DNA of 43,533 nt from Chloroflexota bacterium (GTDB lineage: Bacteria > Chloroflexota > Anaerolineae > Anaerolineales > UBA4823), in the NCBI GenBank assembly GCA_023395675.1, contig JAEWYL010000205.1, forward strand, positions 1 to 43,533, given 5' to 3'. The notes under the pieces were generated by a model. That model was not told where the DNA came from, did not search any database, and saw nothing but the letters and a program-made list of their open reading frames with translations. Each line of letters opens with the position of its first letter. The stretch's first letter is position 1. The translations under genes and the position numbers were made by a program. This document shows, piece after piece, positions 30,843 through 39,181 of the stretch.

Positions 30843-31511
30843 CTAGATAAACGTGGCGATCTCCTCCAGCGGCTTCTTGGTGATGACCGGCACCTGCGCT
30901 TCATCCGCCGGGTAGCCGGCGACCAGGAGCAGGAAGGGTTTTTCATTCGCCGGGCGGTTCAGGATCTGGTTGAGAAAGCCCATCGGGGAGGGGGTATGGG
31001 TGAGGGTGGCGAGCCCGGCGTGGTGCAGGGCGGAGATGAGCATTCCGGTGGCGATGCCGACCGACTCGACCGCGTAGTAATGCTTGACTCTCTCACCATC
31101 CGGGTCCAGCGCGTAAGTCTGGATAAAGATGGCGATCAGACAGGGGGCGACCTCCAGGTAGGGCTTGTGCTCGTTGGTGCCGAAGGGTTCCAGTGCCTCC
31201 AGCCAATCCTCCGGGGCGCGTCGGGTGTAGAACTCGTGCTCCTCGGCCTCAGCCGCGACCCGGATGCGGCGCTTCACCTCCGGGTCGGTCACGGCCACGA
31301 AGTGCCAGGGCTGCTGGTTCGCCCCGCTGGGGGCCGAGCCCGCGGCCCAGATGCAGGCCTCGATCACCGGTCGCGGTACGGGCCTGGGGGAGTACTGGCG
31401 CACGGTACGGCGCCGTCTCAGCTCGGCGGCAAAGGCCTCGGCCCTTGCCTGCATCTCCTCCGGAGGGTATTCCCGGTAGGTGGAGAGGGGAACATAGGTG
31501 GAATCGTTCAC
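30843..31511 (-). CDS. Nitroreductase-family flavoprotein
   Basis: 222-residue FMN-dependent oxidoreductase. RRRTVRQYSPRPVP (about 30-43), APSGANQQPWHF (about 57-68) and a central region ending GMLISALHHAGLATLTHTPSPMGFL match the nitroreductase fold. PVITKKPLEEIATFI is a frequent C-terminus in this group. It starts with GTG at 31511, supported by AGGAGG seven bases upstream. The natural substrate is unknown; relatives reduce nitro compounds, quinones or dehalogenate iodotyrosine. Confidence 0.87.
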   Translation of the reverse strand: MNDSTYVPLSTYREYPPEEMQARAEAFAAELRRRRTVRQYSPRPVPRPVIEACIWAAGSAPSGANQQPWHFVAVTDPEVKRRIRVAAEAEEHEFYTRRAPEDWLEALEPFGTNEHKPYLEVAPCLIAIFIQTYALDPDGERVKHYYAVESVGIATGMLISALHHAGLATLTHTPSPMGFLNQILNRPANEKPFLLLVAGYPADEAQVPVITKKPLEEIATFI

Positions 31512-31581
31512 GGGCCGGCCTCCTTTGCTGGATTCGCTGTGGATCAGAGCCTGACTGGAAAATCGTCTGCAAACCTGTAAG

Positions 31582-31661
31582 CCTATCCGAACAGGGTTCT
31601 GTTGTTGTGATGGGGGCGCAGCCACCATTCTAACAACAGAAAAATTCGTTTTCAGGATAGG
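31582..31661 (-). repeat. Palindromic intergenic repeat, copy C
   Basis: 80 bp with ends CCTATCC and GGATAGG and an inner hairpin around TGGGGGCGCAGCCACCA flanked by TTGTTGTGA and TAACAACA. It is more diverged in the core than copies B and D. It sits between the orphan gyrase-propeller gene and the nitroreductase gene. Confidence 0.85.
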
Positions 31662-31702
31662 TTCTGAGGGTCTTTACTTCAATAACCGTATTCTCGGCAT
31701 GC

Positions 31703-32779
31703 TTACAGCGCGGTCTGCGGTTGGGCCACTGCCAGGGCGGTGGCTTCATCCGCCCGGAAAGCCATGCAGTTCACACCCTGCACCACGCCGTCCTTGGGCG
31801 GCACTTCTTCGGCGGAGAAGCGGATCACCTTCCCGAGCCGGGAGACGATCAAGATATCGTCCCCCGCCTCCACCCGGGCCGCGCCCACCAGTTTCTCGGT
31901 GTTCATGGCGTTCTTTCCGCCCGCCCCGGGCGCCTTGTTGGGGTTGAAGCCTTCCATCAGGCGGATGGTGCCCCGCCCGTCGGCCCCGAGCATGAACACC
32001 CCGCTGTCGTCATAGACCGGGGTGATCGCCACCGCCTCATCGCCATCGGAGAGGCGGATGCCCATCCCGCCCGTGGGGGGCACAAGCTTCTCCGAGAAGC
32101 GAATGGCCCGGCCCTGGCGGGTGGCGATGAACAGATCGCCGTCTCTGGGGGTCCAGCAGGCCGAGGCGAGCGGGCCGAAGGTTTTTTCGTCGTACAGCAC
32201 CGCCCCGGCTTTCATATATTCCCCGAAAATGTGGTGGCGCAGCAGGCGCACCATGCCTTTACGGCTCACCATGGCGATATAGCCCTGGGCCTGCACCGGC
32301 AGGATGGCGGCCAGCCTCTCCCCCTGGTTCAGGCTCAGCCTGGAGGTGACCGGGCCGCCCCGCCCGTTGACCTCCCCCTCCGGCACCTGGCCGAGCGGCA
32401 GGCGGAAGGCGCGGGCCTGGTCGGTGATCAATAACAGCGTCTGGCCTTCGTCCGCCAGAGAGAGGATCTGCGGGACCTCGTCTTTGCCCAGCTCCATACC
32501 GAACACCCCCATACCCCCGCGGTGCTGGCGGGTGTACAGGTGCCGGTAGGTGCGCTTGGCAAGTCCGGAGGTCGTGGCGGTGATGACCTGAATGGTGGTG
32601 GGGGGTTCGGAGGGTTCCAGCGGGGGCAGGCTGGCTTCGTCGAATACTTCTGCGGCTTCACGTTTTGGCTTCGCGCGGGCGCCTTTTTCTCGAAGGCGTT
32701 CGATTTCGCCCTCTAACGCTTCAATATATGCCCGGATCTCTGGGGCTGCCTGGCTCAAGTCGGGGCGCTGCAGTTCCAT
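31703..32779 (-). CDS. Free-standing gyrase A C-terminal propeller protein
   Basis: 358 residues containing the DNA-wrapping beta-propeller of GyrA/ParC without the catalytic breakage-reunion half. Residues 1-60 form a charged coiled coil (IEALEGEIERLREKGARAKPK). From about residue 62 repeated blades appear (VITATTSGLAKRTYRHLY, MVSRKGMVRLLRHHIF, IATRQGRAIRFSEKLVP, IVSRLGKVIRFSAEEVP). RQHRGGMG resembles the GyrA box QRRGGKG. No catalytic tyrosine domain is encoded, and a GAGGG precedes the ATG, so it is an independent gene and not a fragment. It may bind or bend DNA; this is inference. Confidence 0.85.
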   Translation of the reverse strand: MELQRPDLSQAAPEIRAYIEALEGEIERLREKGARAKPKREAAEVFDEASLPPLEPSEPPTTIQVITATTSGLAKRTYRHLYTRQHRGGMGVFGMELGKDEVPQILSLADEGQTLLLITDQARAFRLPLGQVPEGEVNGRGGPVTSRLSLNQGERLAAILPVQAQGYIAMVSRKGMVRLLRHHIFGEYMKAGAVLYDEKTFGPLASACWTPRDGDLFIATRQGRAIRFSEKLVPPTGGMGIRLSDGDEAVAITPVYDDSGVFMLGADGRGTIRLMEGFNPNKAPGAGGKNAMNTEKLVGAARVEAGDDILIVSRLGKVIRFSAEEVPPKDGVVQGVNCMAFRADEATALAVAQPQTAL

Positions 32780-32812
32780 TCTTTTCCCTCTGGTTGGATT
32801 TTGGCTCAGGCG

Positions 32813-33073
32813 CTACGGTTTGTAATGTCCCACCGGCCGGACGCAGGGGCGGGAGAAGACCTCGGCCCCGTGGGGCGCTTCCCGCAGCTCTGCGGTCAGG
32901 TCCAGGCCCGGGAAATGGAGCCCTTCGTGCATCCCGAGGCGCCATTTTGGACAGTCGGAGACATCATACACCACCCCCTGGTAGGCCACGTAGAGCGGCC
33001 CGTCCTCATCCGCATAGCGGCGCAGCTCGATCTCCGTGAAAAACCGGTCGGGAATCTCCGAAGCGCTGAGCAT
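32813..33073 (-). CDS. Cytochrome b5-like haem-binding domain protein
   Basis: 86-residue soluble protein matching the bacterial cytochrome b5-like domain: FTEIELRRYADEDGPLYVAYQGVVYDVSDC, then MHEGLHFPGLDL (first His) and EAPHGAEVF (second His). It probably binds haem or a related ligand. There is no signal or anchor. There is no Shine-Dalgarno; TGCTAAACT ends six bases before the ATG, suggesting a leaderless message. Confidence 0.82.
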   Translation of the reverse strand: MLSASEIPDRFFTEIELRRYADEDGPLYVAYQGVVYDVSDCPKWRLGMHEGLHFPGLDLTAELREAPHGAEVFSRPCVRPVGHYKP

Positions 33074-33079
33074 CCAACA

Positions 33080-33088
33080 AGTTTAGCA
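33080..33088 (-). promoter_or_regulatory. Extended -10 promoter, possible leaderless start
   Basis: TGCTAAACT on the minus strand, six bases before the ATG of the cytochrome b5-like gene. The arrangement is the same as at 4995-5003. Confidence 0.42.
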
Positions 33089-33111
33089 TATTTTGCCATC
33101 GTTCCGAAAAA

Positions 33112-33582
33112 TCATTTCTCCGCTTTTCGCCCCAGCGCCGCCTCGATATCCTGCACCCGGTGGTCGCGCAGATGCCCGTCCAGGTCGTAAGGCCATTCGG
33201 GGCGGCGCTCCCGCCCGCTGAACCATTTTTCGGGGGCCTCGCGCAGGGCGGCGAGCACGTCCTGGTGGACCTGCCGGTGCCAGTCCAGCACCTCCTGCGA
33301 GGAGCGGTCGCGCCAGCGCAGGTAAACCAGGTGGTTCCCCTCCGTTTCGTTCAGCCCGCGCTCCTCGGGTGGGACGGGCTGCCGCCGGATCTTGCGCGCC
33401 ACGTCCGCTTTCCAATGGGTGATATGGGCCAGCGCATCTTTGACCGTCCAGGGCTCTTTGCTCCCGGGCCGGGGCAGGGGCCGCTCCCATTCCTCCGCGG
33501 TCAGGCCCGCCACCAGCCGGTCCAGCAGTTCGAACTCTCGCACGGTACGTTCGATCACATCCTCTCGCCTGTGCAGCACCAT
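33112..33582 (-). CDS. DinB/ClbS-like four-helix protein
   Basis: 156 residues, helical, of the DinB/YfiT/ClbS superfamily. TVREFELLDRLVAGLTAEEWERPLPRPGSKEPWTVKDALAHITHWK is typical, with the first metal-type His in AHITHW; a later DGHLRDHR gives further His. Members are thiol-dependent transferases or stress-protection proteins; which applies here is unknown. AGGAGG lies seven bases before the ATG. It lies 21 bases after the ABC permease gene. Confidence 0.8.
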   Translation of the reverse strand: MVLHRREDVIERTVREFELLDRLVAGLTAEEWERPLPRPGSKEPWTVKDALAHITHWKADVARKIRRQPVPPEERGLNETEGNHLVYLRWRDRSSQEVLDWHRQVHQDVLAALREAPEKWFSGRERRPEWPYDLDGHLRDHRVQDIEAALGRKAEK

Positions 33583-33603
33583 ACTTTTACCTCCTGACGG
33601 GGT

Positions 33604-34818
33604 TCACCGGGCTCCAAACAGCACCCGCTCCCGTTCGTACAGCCGGACCGCCACGAAGATCAGCAGGATGGAGAGCAGCAGCGTCACCCCGGTGGAGACC
33701 GCCATATTCAGCGCGCTGAGGCTCTCGCCCCGCAGCATCTGGTTGATCAGGATCTGCTGGCCGAACGTGGGGATCAGCATGGTCCAGACCGTGGCGCGCA
33801 CGGGCAGAAAGGCCAGGGCGATGCCGGGCAGGGCCGGGATGAGCGGCAGGAAAGAGACGTAGGTCTGGGCTTCTTTGAAGCTGCGGGTGAAGGTGGCGAT
33901 CACCATCTGCAGCGCCGAGGCCAGCAGCACCATGGGCAGGGCGATGAGGAAAATCTGCACCAGGGCCCGCCCGTCGATCTCCAGCGGCATGCCGATGTAA
34001 TCCTCGATCGGGAAGATATTGAAGGAGGCGTAAAAGGCCAGCAGCGTCAGCAGCAGGGCGAAAATGGCGAACGGGAGCGAAGCTGCCAGCTTCCCCAGGA
34101 CGAGCTCCCGGCGGGGGATGGGGTTGATCAGCAGCGGCTCCAGCGAGCCCCGCTCTCGCTCCCCGGCGGTGGTGTCAATAATCACGTACATCCCGCCCAG
34201 GAAGACCACCATCACCAGGAAGTAGGGCAGCATATTGAGAAAGATCAGCGCCTGGCTCCGGGGGGTGGCGACGTCGGCGGTCTCGATCGCCAGGGGCTGC
34301 ACCACCACCGGGCTCACCCCGCGCGCCATCAAGCGCAGGGCCGCGATCTGGTCGCCGTAGGCGGCCAGCAGCCGCTCAACCCGCTGCACCGAGAGCAGGG
34401 CCGACTGGCGCGAGCTGTCCTGCACCAGGCGCACGGTGGCCGGCTGCCCGCGCTCGAACGCGGCTTCATACGCCTCGGGGATGATCAGGACCGCATCCAC
34501 GTTGCCGCTGCGCACCTCCCCTTCCGGGTCCGCGGGCGCCGGCTGCACCCGCACCCCGTTCTCCTCCAGGAACTGGACCAGGGTGGGGGCGTGCTCGGCG
34601 CCCTGCACCGGCAGGGGGATGGTCTGCTGGTCCCGGTCGCGCAGCACCGAGCGGCCCAGGATCATGATCAGCAGTAGCAGGATCCCTGGGCCGATCAGGG
34701 TGCTCAGCAGCGCGCTCAGTACCGAGCGCCGGTCGCGCAGGTTATCCAGCAGCTCTTTGGCGAACACCACACCGATGCGCTGCAGGGGGGCGGTGCGGAG
34801 GTTTTCAGCGGTTTTCAT
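33604..34818 (-). CDS. ABC-2 permease, NatB-like
   Basis: 404-residue membrane subunit of an ABC exporter. One N-terminal hydrophobic segment (about 35-58) is followed by a large outside domain (about 60-200) and then about five segments from residue 210. TTAGERERGSLEPLLINPIPRRELVLGKL is the signature cytoplasmic loop of NatB/ABC-2 permeases. It starts within the ATGA overlap with the ATPase gene, so the two are translationally coupled. The substrate (Na+, drugs or peptides) is not determinable. Confidence 0.87.
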   Translation of the reverse strand: MKTAENLRTAPLQRIGVVFAKELLDNLRDRRSVLSALLSTLIGPGILLLLIMILGRSVLRDRDQQTIPLPVQGAEHAPTLVQFLEENGVRVQPAPADPEGEVRSGNVDAVLIIPEAYEAAFERGQPATVRLVQDSSRQSALLSVQRVERLLAAYGDQIAALRLMARGVSPVVVQPLAIETADVATPRSQALIFLNMLPYFLVMVVFLGGMYVIIDTTAGERERGSLEPLLINPIPRRELVLGKLAASLPFAIFALLLTLLAFYASFNIFPIEDYIGMPLEIDGRALVQIFLIALPMVLLASALQMVIATFTRSFKEAQTYVSFLPLIPALPGIALAFLPVRATVWTMLIPTFGQQILINQMLRGESLSALNMAVSTGVTLLLSILLIFVAVRLYERERVLFGAR

Positions 34819-35549
34819 CGCACCAGGCCCTCCTCCGAACCGATGGCGGCGACGAAGGCCTCCTCCAGGTTCTCCTGCCCGGTCGTCTCCAGCAGTTGGG
34901 CAGGGGTCCCGCTGGCTGCCACCTGGCCCCGGTTGATGATGACGATATGGTCGCACAGGGCCGAGACTTCCTGCATAATGTGGCTGGAAAAGAGCACGCA
35001 CTTCCCCTCGTCGCGTATTCTGCGGATAAAGCTGCGCATGGCGCGGGTGCTCATCACGTCCAGCCCGTTGGTCGGCTCGTCCAGGAGCACGTTGGGCGGG
35101 TCGTGCACCAGCGCCCGGGCGATGGCGACTTTCACCCGCTGCCCGGCGGAGAAGCCCTCGGTGCGCCGGTTCTCAATATCCTGCATGTCCAGCAGGGTGA
35201 TCAGCCTGTCAATCGCCTCTTCCAGCGCTTTCCCGCTCACGCCGTGCAGGCGCCCGTAATAGCGGATATTCTCGCGGGCGCTCATGCGCGGGTAGAGGCC
35301 CTGGCTGTCGGGCAGGGCGCCGAGGCGCGCCTGAACCGCCAGCGGGTTTGCCAGCACATCGTAGCCGTCCACCCGGGCCGAGCCGCGGTCGGGCTTGAGC
35401 AGGGTGTAAAGGATACGCAGGGTGGTGGTCTTTCCGGCGCCGTTCGGGCCGAGCAGCCCGGTGATGCTCCCGTCCGGGGCGGAGAAACTCACCCCGTTCA
35501 GGGCGATGACTTTTCCAAAGGATTTGTGCAGCTCTTCGACCTGGATCAT
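34815..35549 (-). CDS. ABC transporter ATPase, NatA-like
   Basis: 244-residue nucleotide-binding subunit. Walker A GPNGAGKTT (about 34-42), Q-loop DSQG (about 80-83), signature FSAGQRVKVAIARAL (about 135-149), Walker B NVLLDEPTNGLD and switch His in LFSSHIMQEV are all intact. The start overlaps the S33 peptidase stop by four bases (ATGA), and its end overlaps the permease start in the same way. Confidence 0.93.
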   Translation of the reverse strand: MIQVEELHKSFGKVIALNGVSFSAPDGSITGLLGPNGAGKTTTLRILYTLLKPDRGSARVDGYDVLANPLAVQARLGALPDSQGLYPRMSARENIRYYGRLHGVSGKALEEAIDRLITLLDMQDIENRRTEGFSAGQRVKVAIARALVHDPPNVLLDEPTNGLDVMSTRAMRSFIRRIRDEGKCVLFSSHIMQEVSALCDHIVIINRGQVAASGTPAQLLETTGQENLEEAFVAAIGSEEGLVR

Positions 35550-37039
35550 GGTTCTGGTCCGTTAAAGTTCACGAAAAACGGCATAGGGCGGATGTCCTGC
35601 ACGCAGGCGCCGTTCAGCCCCTCCAGGGAGCCCTGTTCGATGAAATCGCCGGCCAGGCGCGGCAGGCAGCCCCGAAAGATCACGTTATGGCCCTGGCCCG
35701 GCGCCACCAGATGCAGGCTGTTGGAGAGGGTGCGCGCGGCCTGCTCGGCGTTTTCGGGCGGCGTGACCGGGTCCATTTCGCCGGAGAGGAGCAGGACCGG
35801 GACGCCGGACTGCACCGGTTCTTTGAAATCCGCGGCGATCTCGCCCTGGGGCCAGCGGCTGCAGATCTCGAACGTCTCCTCCCACTCCAGGCTGCTCAGG
35901 TAGGTGTCCCGGGCAGCCTGCTCTGCCTGCTCCGGGCTGTAGAAAGGCGCGTCTTCGCTGCACACCACCGAGTAGTACAGGCCCTCGCTCAGACTCTCGC
36001 TCAACTGTTGAGTGACGATCAGGTACTGGGAGGCCAGCCGCGCGTAGTCGCCGGTCTCGCGCGCCGTGTGGATGAGGAGGGGCGCCAGGGCGGCTGTCTC
36101 CGGCGCGTAGGTGAGCAGGCGCACCGTGCTGGCGACCTCCTGCGCCGAAAGCTCCACCTCCACCGGCTCGCCGCTGACCGGATGGGGCACGGTGACCTGC
36201 ACCGGTTCCGCCTGCAGCGCTTCGAGCAGCGCCTGGAAGCCGGCCTCCAGATCGGGGAAGGCCTCCCGGCAGCCGCTCTCCTCCTGGCAGCGCTCGAAGA
36301 GCAGGTCCAGGGCGCGCTGGGCGTCCGGCGCCATATTCAGGCCCAGGATCTCATCCTGCGGCAGCACCCCGTCCAGGATCACGGCGCGCACCTGCTCCGG
36401 GTAGCCGTCCAGGTAAGAGAGGGCGGCCCGGGTGCCGTAGGACAGGCCGTAAAGGTTGATCTGATCGTAGCCCAGGGCGGCGCGCACCCGTTCCAGGTCC
36501 TCCACCGCGGCGCTCGTGGTATAGAAGCGGGGGTCGGCCTCCAGGCCGGACAGGCAGGCCTCGATCAGGGGGGCGATCTGGACCTCCTCGGGCAGGTCTT
36601 CGTCCTCCAGGTTCTCGCAGCGCAGCGGGTTGGAGGCCCCCGTGCCGCGCTGGTCCACCAGGACGATATCCCGGCTCTGGTGGATGCGGTCAAAGGCGGG
36701 ATACAACTGGAGGAAGGATTCTGTGGCCGCCTGGCCCGGGCCTCCGGTCAGGAAGAAAAGCGGGTCCGGAGCCGGGTTGCGGCTGACCGCCGGAAAAACG
36801 GCGATATTCAGGCTGATCTGCCGGCCGGCGCTCGAAGCCGGGTCTTCGTAAACCTGGAGCGTGCCGCAGCGGGCGGACAGGTGCTGCGCCAGGCCCGGAG
36901 CCGAGAGCTGGCAGGCCTCCAGCTCGATCTCCGGGGAGCCTTCTGCGGAGGGGGTTGGACCGGCCTCGCCCGGGCTGCAGGCGGCCGGCGCCAGGACCAG
37001 GACCAACAGGAGGATAAAAGACGGCAGCTTGTGCTTCAT
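35546..37039 (-). CDS. S33-type peptidase lipoprotein (tripeptidyl aminopeptidase-like)
   Basis: 497-residue secreted alpha/beta hydrolase. The signal peptide ends LVLAPAAC, so Cys21 would be lipidated. GGPGQ (about 99-103) is the oxyanion site, DQRGTGAS (about 129-136) is typical of the proline-iminopeptidase family, Ser200 lies in GLSYGT, Asp in SGEMDPVTPP and His in GQGHNV; Cys pairs fit TAP-like C-terminal domain. It probably trims peptides at the cell surface. It lies one base after the CPBP protease gene and overlaps the ABC ATPase gene. Confidence 0.88.
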   Translation of the reverse strand: MKHKLPSFILLLVLVLAPAACSPGEAGPTPSAEGSPEIELEACQLSAPGLAQHLSARCGTLQVYEDPASSAGRQISLNIAVFPAVSRNPAPDPLFFLTGGPGQAATESFLQLYPAFDRIHQSRDIVLVDQRGTGASNPLRCENLEDEDLPEEVQIAPLIEACLSGLEADPRFYTTSAAVEDLERVRAALGYDQINLYGLSYGTRAALSYLDGYPEQVRAVILDGVLPQDEILGLNMAPDAQRALDLLFERCQEESGCREAFPDLEAGFQALLEALQAEPVQVTVPHPVSGEPVEVELSAQEVASTVRLLTYAPETAALAPLLIHTARETGDYARLASQYLIVTQQLSESLSEGLYYSVVCSEDAPFYSPEQAEQAARDTYLSSLEWEETFEICSRWPQGEIAADFKEPVQSGVPVLLLSGEMDPVTPPENAEQAARTLSNSLHLVAPGQGHNVIFRGCLPRLAGDFIEQGSLEGLNGACVQDIRPMPFFVNFNGPEP

Positions 37040-37040
37040 C

Positions 37041-37817
37041 TTATCCCGCCACGTCCACCCCGGCTGCAAGCAGGATATAGAGCAGGAGCAGCTTCAGCCC
37101 GTTGTTGGTGATATGGATGATGACCGAAGGCCAGATCGAGCGGCTGCGCTCGTAGAACCAGGCCAGGAGCAGGCCCAGCAGGGCGGTGGCCCCGGCCACG
37201 GCGAGGTCCCCGTGCAGCGCCCCGAAGATGACCGCGTTCAACGGGATGGCGATCCAGGCGCTCATCAGCGAACGCATCCACTGGTACAGCACCCCGCGGA
37301 AGAACAGCTCCTCGGCAAAGGGCACCGCCAGGCCCCCCATCAGCAGCATCCCGGCCGCTCCCGGCCAGGAAAAGTTCTCGGGGATCAGGAATTCGAGCTG
37401 CGGGTTTTCGACCGGCTGCCCGAGCGCAAGCTGGATCCCCAGGGCGATCAGCCCCATCACGGGGATGATGAGCAGGGTGAGCACCACCGAGGCGATGAGC
37501 ATGCCCCGGGGCGGCTTGCGCAGCCCGACCGAGGAGGGGGGCAGCTTTTTCCGCCACACCCCCAGCAGGAAGATGCTGGCGAGCAGGGCCACCGTCTCCA
37601 GACCGGCGATGGCGGCATTGTAGCCCAGCGATACGCCGCCAGGCCCGGCCTCAGGCGCGGCTCCTGCCGCGCTGAGGGCGGAGAGCGCCAGCGTGCCGAG
37701 CGCCAGCAGGGCCACGCTGGCGGCTGAGATGAGCAGGACGTCCCAAAAATTCCAGGCGGAAGTAAAGCGCAGCGGTTTCGGGTTTTCAGGCGGTAGGGTT
37801 AAGTCGGTTTCGATCAT
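37041..37817 (-). CDS. CPBP-family intramembrane metalloprotease
   Basis: 258-residue membrane protein with about seven hydrophobic segments. The three CPBP (Abi) motifs are present: EELFFRG (about 167-173), FGALHGD (about 196-202) and a late HITNN. Relatives are prenyl-endopeptidase-like proteases and bacteriocin self-immunity proteins. The start is TAATG overlapping the polymerase IV stop; GAGGAA lies just upstream. Confidence 0.88.
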   Translation of the reverse strand: MIETDLTLPPENPKPLRFTSAWNFWDVLLISAASVALLALGTLALSALSAAGAAPEAGPGGVSLGYNAAIAGLETVALLASIFLLGVWRKKLPPSSVGLRKPPRGMLIASVVLTLLIIPVMGLIALGIQLALGQPVENPQLEFLIPENFSWPGAAGMLLMGGLAVPFAEELFFRGVLYQWMRSLMSAWIAIPLNAVIFGALHGDLAVAGATALLGLLLAWFYERSRSIWPSVIIHITNNGLKLLLLYILLAAGVDVAG

Positions 37818-39010
37818 TATTCCTCAAATGGCATCAGGCGCGAGCCTCTCCGGACGATTTTTTCGCCGTATTTCTCCCGCAGGCTGTCCACCGCGGCCCG
37901 CAGCCGGCGCTCCCTTTCCGAGCCGCCCTGATCGGAGCTTTCCCACAGGCTGAGCTGGCGCACCGGCAGGCCTAGCCCGCTCATGCCCACCCCGAGCAGG
38001 CGCACCTTCTGCCCCCGTTTCCAAACCTTCTCCAGCAGCGCCAGGGCGTTTTCGCAGATCACGCTCTCCAGGTCGGTGGCCTGGCCCAGGGTCGTCTGAC
38101 GGGTGAGGGTGGTGAAATCGGGCCAGCGGATCTTCAGCTTCACAGTCGTCCCGTACAGGCCGGCCTCCCGCAGGCGCCGGCTCACGGCCTCCGCCTGCTC
38201 ACGCACCGTGCGGCGCAGCACGGCGCCGTCATCCACATCCCGGGTGTAGGTCACCTCCTGGCTGACGGACTTCAGCTCGTGGCTGGTGACCAGGGGCCGG
38301 TCGTCCACGCCGCGCGCCCGCAGGGCCAGCTCGTGGCCGAGCTTGCCGAACATGCGCGCCAGCTCCCCCTCGGGGAAGCGCACCAGGTCTGCGATGGTGC
38401 GCAGACCCAGCTCCTCCAGGCGGGCGGCGGTCTTCGGCCCGACGCCCCACAGAGTCTCCAGGGGCAGCGGGGCGAGAAAAGCCGCCTCGTCGCCGGGCGG
38501 GACGACGGTGATGGCGTTCGGGGGGCCTTCGCCGCGGGCGGCCAGCTTGCCCACGTCGTTGGCGGTCTTCGCCAGGAGCTTGTTGGTCGCCACACCCAGC
38601 GAGCAGGGCAGGCTCAGCTCGTGTCGTATGCGGGCCTGCAGCCGGCGGGCGAGCTCTTCGCCGCTCTCCGGCAGGTCGCTCACGTCGAGAAAGGCTTCGT
38701 CAATCGAAATCTGCTCCACCAGGGGAGTCAGGGCGTGCAGCCTGTCCATCACCTGTTCCGAGACCCGGGAGTAAGCCCCGTGCCGGGCGGAGATGATGAT
38801 CAGATCGGGGCAGAGGCGCAGAGCGCGGCCCATCGGCATGGCTGAGCGCACGCCGCAGCGGCGGGCCGGGTAGGAACAGGAGGAGACCACCCCCCGCTGC
38901 TCGGGACGCCCGCCGACCGCGAAAGGCTTCCCGACCAGGGTCGGGTCTCGCAGCTCTTCCACGGCGCAGAAAAAGGCGTCCAGGTCCAGGTGCAGGATTT
39001 TGCGCGGCAT
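37817..39010 (-). CDS. dinB: DNA polymerase IV (Y-family)
   Basis: 397-residue translesion polymerase. Catalytic Asp in LDLDAFF (about 7-13) and SIDEAFLDVS (about 101-110), YPARRCGVRSAMP (about 47-59), GVATNKLLAKTAND (about 137-150), and little-finger domain to about 345. QLSLWE near residue 365 fits a sliding-clamp motif. All catalytic residues are intact. Upstream sits palindromic repeat copy D, 14 bases from the ATG; the Shine-Dalgarno is weak (ACAGG). It leads the coupled chain with the CPBP, S33 and ABC genes. Confidence 0.95.
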   Translation of the reverse strand: MPRKILHLDLDAFFCAVEELRDPTLVGKPFAVGGRPEQRGVVSSCSYPARRCGVRSAMPMGRALRLCPDLIIISARHGAYSRVSEQVMDRLHALTPLVEQISIDEAFLDVSDLPESGEELARRLQARIRHELSLPCSLGVATNKLLAKTANDVGKLAARGEGPPNAITVVPPGDEAAFLAPLPLETLWGVGPKTAARLEELGLRTIADLVRFPEGELARMFGKLGHELALRARGVDDRPLVTSHELKSVSQEVTYTRDVDDGAVLRRTVREQAEAVSRRLREAGLYGTTVKLKIRWPDFTTLTRQTTLGQATDLESVICENALALLEKVWKRGQKVRLLGVGMSGLGLPVRQLSLWESSDQGGSERERRLRAAVDSLREKYGEKIVRRGSRLMPFEE

Positions 39011-39024
39011 GCCTGTCTCTAAGT

Positions 39025-39104
39025 ACCTATCCGCTAAATGTTATGTTGTGATGGGGAGCGTAGCCCTCCATCACAACCACAAACCACATATTTTTAGGAT
39101 AGGT
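39025..39104 (-). repeat. Palindromic intergenic repeat, copy D
   Basis: 80 bp with ends ACCTATCC and GGATAGGT and an inner hairpin TTGTGATGGGGAGCG...CCTCCATCACAA. It is nearly identical to copy B, sharing the preceding CTAAGT and following TCTA. It lies 14 bases upstream of dinB and would form the 5' end of its message. Confidence 0.88.
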
Positions 39105-39181
39105 TCTAACTGAATCTCTCGCTGAGTGATTGGATCCGTGCGTTTTCTCTGAGCCAGTGTGGGCCCCAGCCCCAGGATCGC

